Below, piece after piece: positions 4,830-6,976 of a stretch of 6,976 nucleotides of DNA; positions within the stretch are counted from its first letter, which is position 1, and each line of letters starts with the position of its first letter. The stretch lies in contig DHNF01000074.1 in NCBI GenBank assembly GCA_002409375.1, forward strand, positions 1 through 6,976, written 5' to 3'. The notes beneath the pieces are model-generated. The model saw nothing but the letters and a program-made list of their open reading frames with translations, made no database searches and was not told the DNA's origin. The stretch comes from Ruminococcaceae bacterium UBA5423. Its GTDB lineage: Bacteria; Bacillota; Clostridia; Oscillospirales; Acutalibacteraceae. Made by a program: the position numbers and the translations under genes.

Positions 4830-5792
4830 ATGCAGGAGTTATTAAAACAGATTGAAGAATTAGGGCTGGTGCCCGTTATTAAGATTGAAAGGGCTCAGGA
4901 TGCAGTACCGCTGGCTAAGGCACTTTGTGATGCCGGTTTGCCGTGCGCAGAGGTTACGTTTCGAACTGATGCGGCTGCACAGGCTATATCAGAAATAACA
5001 ACAGCATTTCCGGATATGCTTGTTGGAGCGGGCACTGTTCTGACAACCGAACAAGCTGATACTGCCGTTAAGTCAGGTGCTCGATTTATTGTTAGCCCCG
5101 GACTTAATCCCAAAGTGGTAAAGCACTGTTTGGATAAAGGATATCCGATTATTCCGGGAGTTGCAACACCAAGCGAAATTGAGCAAGCAATGTCGATCTC
5201 ACTTAATGTTGTAAAGTTTTTTCCGGCAGAAAACGCAGGCGGTCTGTCCATGATAAAAGCAATGTCTGCACCATACGGTAATATTCGCTTTATTCCCACC
5301 GGGGGAATTAACGCAAGCAATTTAAATGCTTATCTTGATTTTGATAAAATAGTTGCATGCGGCGGAAGCTGGATGGTTAAATCCGATTTGATTGACTCGG
5401 GAGATTTTGATGCTGTGCGCAGCTTGACAAAACAGGCTATCCGGCAAATGCTCGGGTTCAGTTTGGTTCATATTGGCATAAATTTTGCGGATAATGCTTC
5501 TGCAGGGTGTGCAGCCGATGAGCTTAAGAGTATTTTCGGATTTGAAAAGAGCGAGGGCAATGTATCATATTTTGCCTCGAGCGGGCTTGAATTGATGAAA
5601 AGCAAAGGTCCGGGCACAAACGGACATATTGCAATACGCACTAATTATCTTAATCGCGCTTATTCTTATTTACGGCGAAAGGGCGTTAAATTTAATCAAG
5701 ACACGGCAAAATATGATGATAACGGAAAATTAGTATTTATTTATCTTGAAAATGAAATTGGTGGATTTGCAGTTCATTTGGTACAAAAATAG
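4830..5792 (+). CDS. eda: KDPG/KHG aldolase fused to a C-terminal VOC (glyoxalase-like) domain
   Basis: Class I aldolase that splits 2-keto-3-deoxy-6-phosphogluconate into pyruvate and glyceraldehyde-3-phosphate. Residues 1-205 form the TIM-barrel aldolase. Visible are E41 and R45 in AEVTFRT (matching E. coli E45 and R49), GAGTVLT, the Schiff-base lysine K129 in VVKFFPAE, PTGGIN, and ACGGSWMV. A normal Eda is about 210 residues. This one has 320, the rest (about 210-320) being a VOC fold: HIGIN with H214, GLELMK with E254, GTNGHIAIRT with H266, and GGFAVHLVQ with H316. I recall this fusion recurring in Clostridia, so it is probably not an assembly error; the role of the VOC part is unknown to me. 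ATG follows AAGGGGG (4816-4822) with 7 bases spacing. It is the first gene of an operon with kdgK. Confidence 0.94.
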   Translation: MQELLKQIEELGLVPVIKIERAQDAVPLAKALCDAGLPCAEVTFRTDAAAQAISEITTAFPDMLVGAGTVLTTEQADTAVKSGARFIVSPGLNPKVVKHCLDKGYPIIPGVATPSEIEQAMSISLNVVKFFPAENAGGLSMIKAMSAPYGNIRFIPTGGINASNLNAYLDFDKIVACGGSWMVKSDLIDSGDFDAVRSLTKQAIRQMLGFSLVHIGINFADNASAGCAADELKSIFGFEKSEGNVSYFASSGLELMKSKGPGTNGHIAIRTNYLNRAYSYLRRKGVKFNQDTAKYDDNGKLVFIYLENEIGGFAVHLVQK

Positions 5793-5801
5793 GGGGTAGT
5801 A

Positions 5802-6827
5802 ATGATGAAAAGAGTAATTACATTCGGTGAGATTATGCTAAGGCTGGCGCCGGCTGGTTATAATCGTTTTGTGCAGGCCGATACCTTTGGTGCAACTTAT
5901 GGCGGTGGTGAGGCAAATGTAGCTGTTTCTCTTGCTAATTACGGACTTGACGCTGCATTTGTGACAAAGCTTCCCACACACGAAATAGGTCAGGCAGCAG
6001 TAAATTCGCTGCGACGGTTTGGAGTTGACACCACCAAAATTGTGCGCGGCGGAAACCGTGTCGGCATTTATTTTCTTGAAAAAGGTGCAAGCCAACGCCC
6101 GTCAAAGGTTGTGTACGACCGTGCAGGTTCTGCAATAGCCGAGGCAAAACTTTCGGATTTTGATTGGGATAATATTTTTGATGGTGTCGATTGGTTTCAT
6201 TTTACCGGCATCACACCGGCACTTGGTGAAAATGTTGCCGAAATTTGCAAGGCAGCCTGCAAATGTGCAAAGGATAAAGGCGTTACAATAAGCTGCGATT
6301 TAAATTATCGCAAAAACCTTTGGACACGTGAGCAGGCAGGGCGCACTATGTCCGAGCTTATGCCCTTTGTCGATGTGTGCATAGCCAATGAGGAGGACGC
6401 TGCCGATGTGTTTGGTATCCGTGCCGAAAACACCGATGTTACCACAGGTAAGGTCAACCATGAGGGGTATAAGCAGGTGGCAAAAAAACTTGCCGACACA
6501 TTTGGTTTAAAAAAGGTTGCGATAACGCTGCGCGGGTCAATTTCGGCAAACGACAACAACTGGGCAGCTATGCTTTATGATGGTAATTCATATTATTTCA
6601 GCAGAAATTATCTTGTTCATATTGTAGACAGAGTAGGCGGCGGCGATAGTTTTGGAGCTGGACTTATTTATTCATTGTTGTCGGGCAATGACGCCCAGTC
6701 CGCACTGGAATTTGCTGTTGCAGCATCGTGCCTTAAACATTCGATAGAGGGCGATTTCAACCTTGTATCGGTTGATGAGGTCAAAAAGCTTGCGGCAGGC
6801 GATGCATCGGGACGCGTGCAAAGGTGA
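5802..6827 (+). CDS. kdgK: 2-keto-3-deoxygluconate kinase (PfkB family)
   Basis: Cytoplasmic ribokinase-like sugar kinase that phosphorylates 2-keto-3-deoxygluconate to KDPG, the substrate of the adjoining aldolase. In 341 residues it shows the N-terminal FGEIMLRLAP and the substrate-side GGGEANVAVSLANYG (34-48). KVVYDRAGSA resembles the YRAGSA of KDG kinases, and CDLNYRKNLW is also present. The PfkB signature DRVGGGDSFGAGL carries the catalytic base D282. KDG specificity is supported mainly by these motifs and by the neighbour. ATG 5802 and ATG 5805 are both possible: the ribosome binding site AGGGGG (5791-5796) overlaps the eda stop codon and gives 5 or 8 bases spacing. The 9-base gap to eda indicates one transcript and coupled translation. 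Confidence 0.93.
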   Translation: MMKRVITFGEIMLRLAPAGYNRFVQADTFGATYGGGEANVAVSLANYGLDAAFVTKLPTHEIGQAAVNSLRRFGVDTTKIVRGGNRVGIYFLEKGASQRPSKVVYDRAGSAIAEAKLSDFDWDNIFDGVDWFHFTGITPALGENVAEICKAACKCAKDKGVTISCDLNYRKNLWTREQAGRTMSELMPFVDVCIANEEDAADVFGIRAENTDVTTGKVNHEGYKQVAKKLADTFGLKKVAITLRGSISANDNNWAAMLYDGNSYYFSRNYLVHIVDRVGGGDSFGAGLIYSLLSGNDAQSALEFAVAASCLKHSIEGDFNLVSVDEVKKLAAGDASGRVQR

Positions 6828-6830
6828 CAG

Positions 6831-6863
6831 ACAAAATGGGGCGGCAAAAAGCCGCCCTTTTGT
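6831..6863 (+). terminator. Intrinsic terminator of the eda-kdgK operon
   Basis: GGGCGGC (6839-6845) pairs with GCCGCCC (6851-6857) around a five-A loop. The stem extends through ACAAAA (6831-6836) with TTTTGT (6858-6863) if TG (6837-6838) bulges out. The T-rich 3' side continues as ATTTT. It starts 3 bases after the kdgK stop codon. Confidence 0.9.
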
Positions 6864-6976
6864 ATTTTATAATACTGATGTCCGAACAATTCCAAGGACA
6901 GCTGATAGCGGACAAAACCGATTATCGACCAAAACACTTGAACACTCAAAAAACTGGCTCTTTTCCTAACTCCGTG
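6864..6976. other. Intergenic tail, no supported gene
   Basis: About 110 bases between the kdgK terminator and the window edge. A TATAAT at 6868-6873 has no matching -35. TGTCC (6879-6883) can pair with GGACA (6896-6900), and GTCCG (6880-6884) with CGGAC (6909-6913), as weak alternative hairpins. Nothing else is recognised. Confidence 0.5.

Noticed and set aside
4895..5320. 141-codon reverse-strand frame inside eda
   Set aside because: It is antisense to highly conserved aldolase coding sequence and has no family features or ribosome binding site that I can see.
6868..6873. TATAAT as a promoter after the kdgK terminator
   Set aside because: No -35 or extended -10 accompanies it, and the bases upstream are the terminator stem.
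6668..6949. 93-codon reverse-strand frame covering the kdgK end, terminator and tail
   Set aside because: It reads through the kdgK terminator and antisense to kdgK, uses a TTG start, and the product is not recognisable.
6946..6975. Possible C-terminus of a convergent gene on the reverse strand (TELGKEPVF then stop)
   Set aside because: Nine codons at the window edge are too few to support a gene; sequence beyond 6976 would be needed.

Overview
The window reads as chromosome of a spore-forming, low-to-mid GC Firmicute of the class Clostridia. Evidence is a spoIIR gene, strong AGGAGG-type ribosome binding sites, the MEP-pathway gene ispE, an Lrp/AsnC-aminotransferase pair resembling the Bacillus alaR-alaT arrangement, and a KDPG aldolase carrying a C-terminal VOC domain. 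Family-level placement (Oscillospiraceae-like) is only a guess. All confident genes are on the + strand.

Layout: (1) 3-302 is the 3' part of rplS (ribosomal protein L19), closed by a strong intrinsic terminator. (2) 361-544 is an intergenic/leader region with an extended -10 promoter followed by about 110 nt of tightly packed palindromes, then a PHP-family phosphoesterase of the HisJ histidinol-phosphatase type (545-1351). (3) 1370-3963 is a probable three-gene operon: Lrp/AsnC regulator, class I/II aminotransferase, ispE. It has its own extended -10 promoter, and an inverted repeat overlaps the -10. (4) 3980-4705 holds spoIIR behind what looks like a forespore sigma-F promoter, ending in an intrinsic terminator. 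(5) 4757-6863 is a two-gene operon for 2-keto-3-deoxygluconate use: eda (fused to a VOC domain) and kdgK. Its promoter is overlapped by a perfect 14-bp palindrome (a likely repressor operator), and it ends in an intrinsic terminator. (6) 6864-6976 holds no gene I can support.

How the genes work together: KdgK phosphorylates 2-keto-3-deoxygluconate to KDPG, and Eda splits KDPG into pyruvate and glyceraldehyde-3-phosphate. Those are the two substrates that feed the MEP isoprenoid pathway in which IspE acts, but nothing in the DNA shows a regulatory link. The Lrp-type regulator probably senses an amino acid and controls itself and the adjoining aminotransferase. SpoIIR is the forespore-to-mother-cell signal that triggers pro-sigma-E processing during sporulation.

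No gene-free stretch exceeds 300 bases; the longest is 303-544. I see no tRNA, rRNA, CRISPR array, insertion sequence or phage gene. The window is mostly ordinary core metabolism. The points most worth a second look are the palindrome-dense leader before the PHP gene, the candidate sigma-F promoter, the eda operator and the Eda-VOC fusion.
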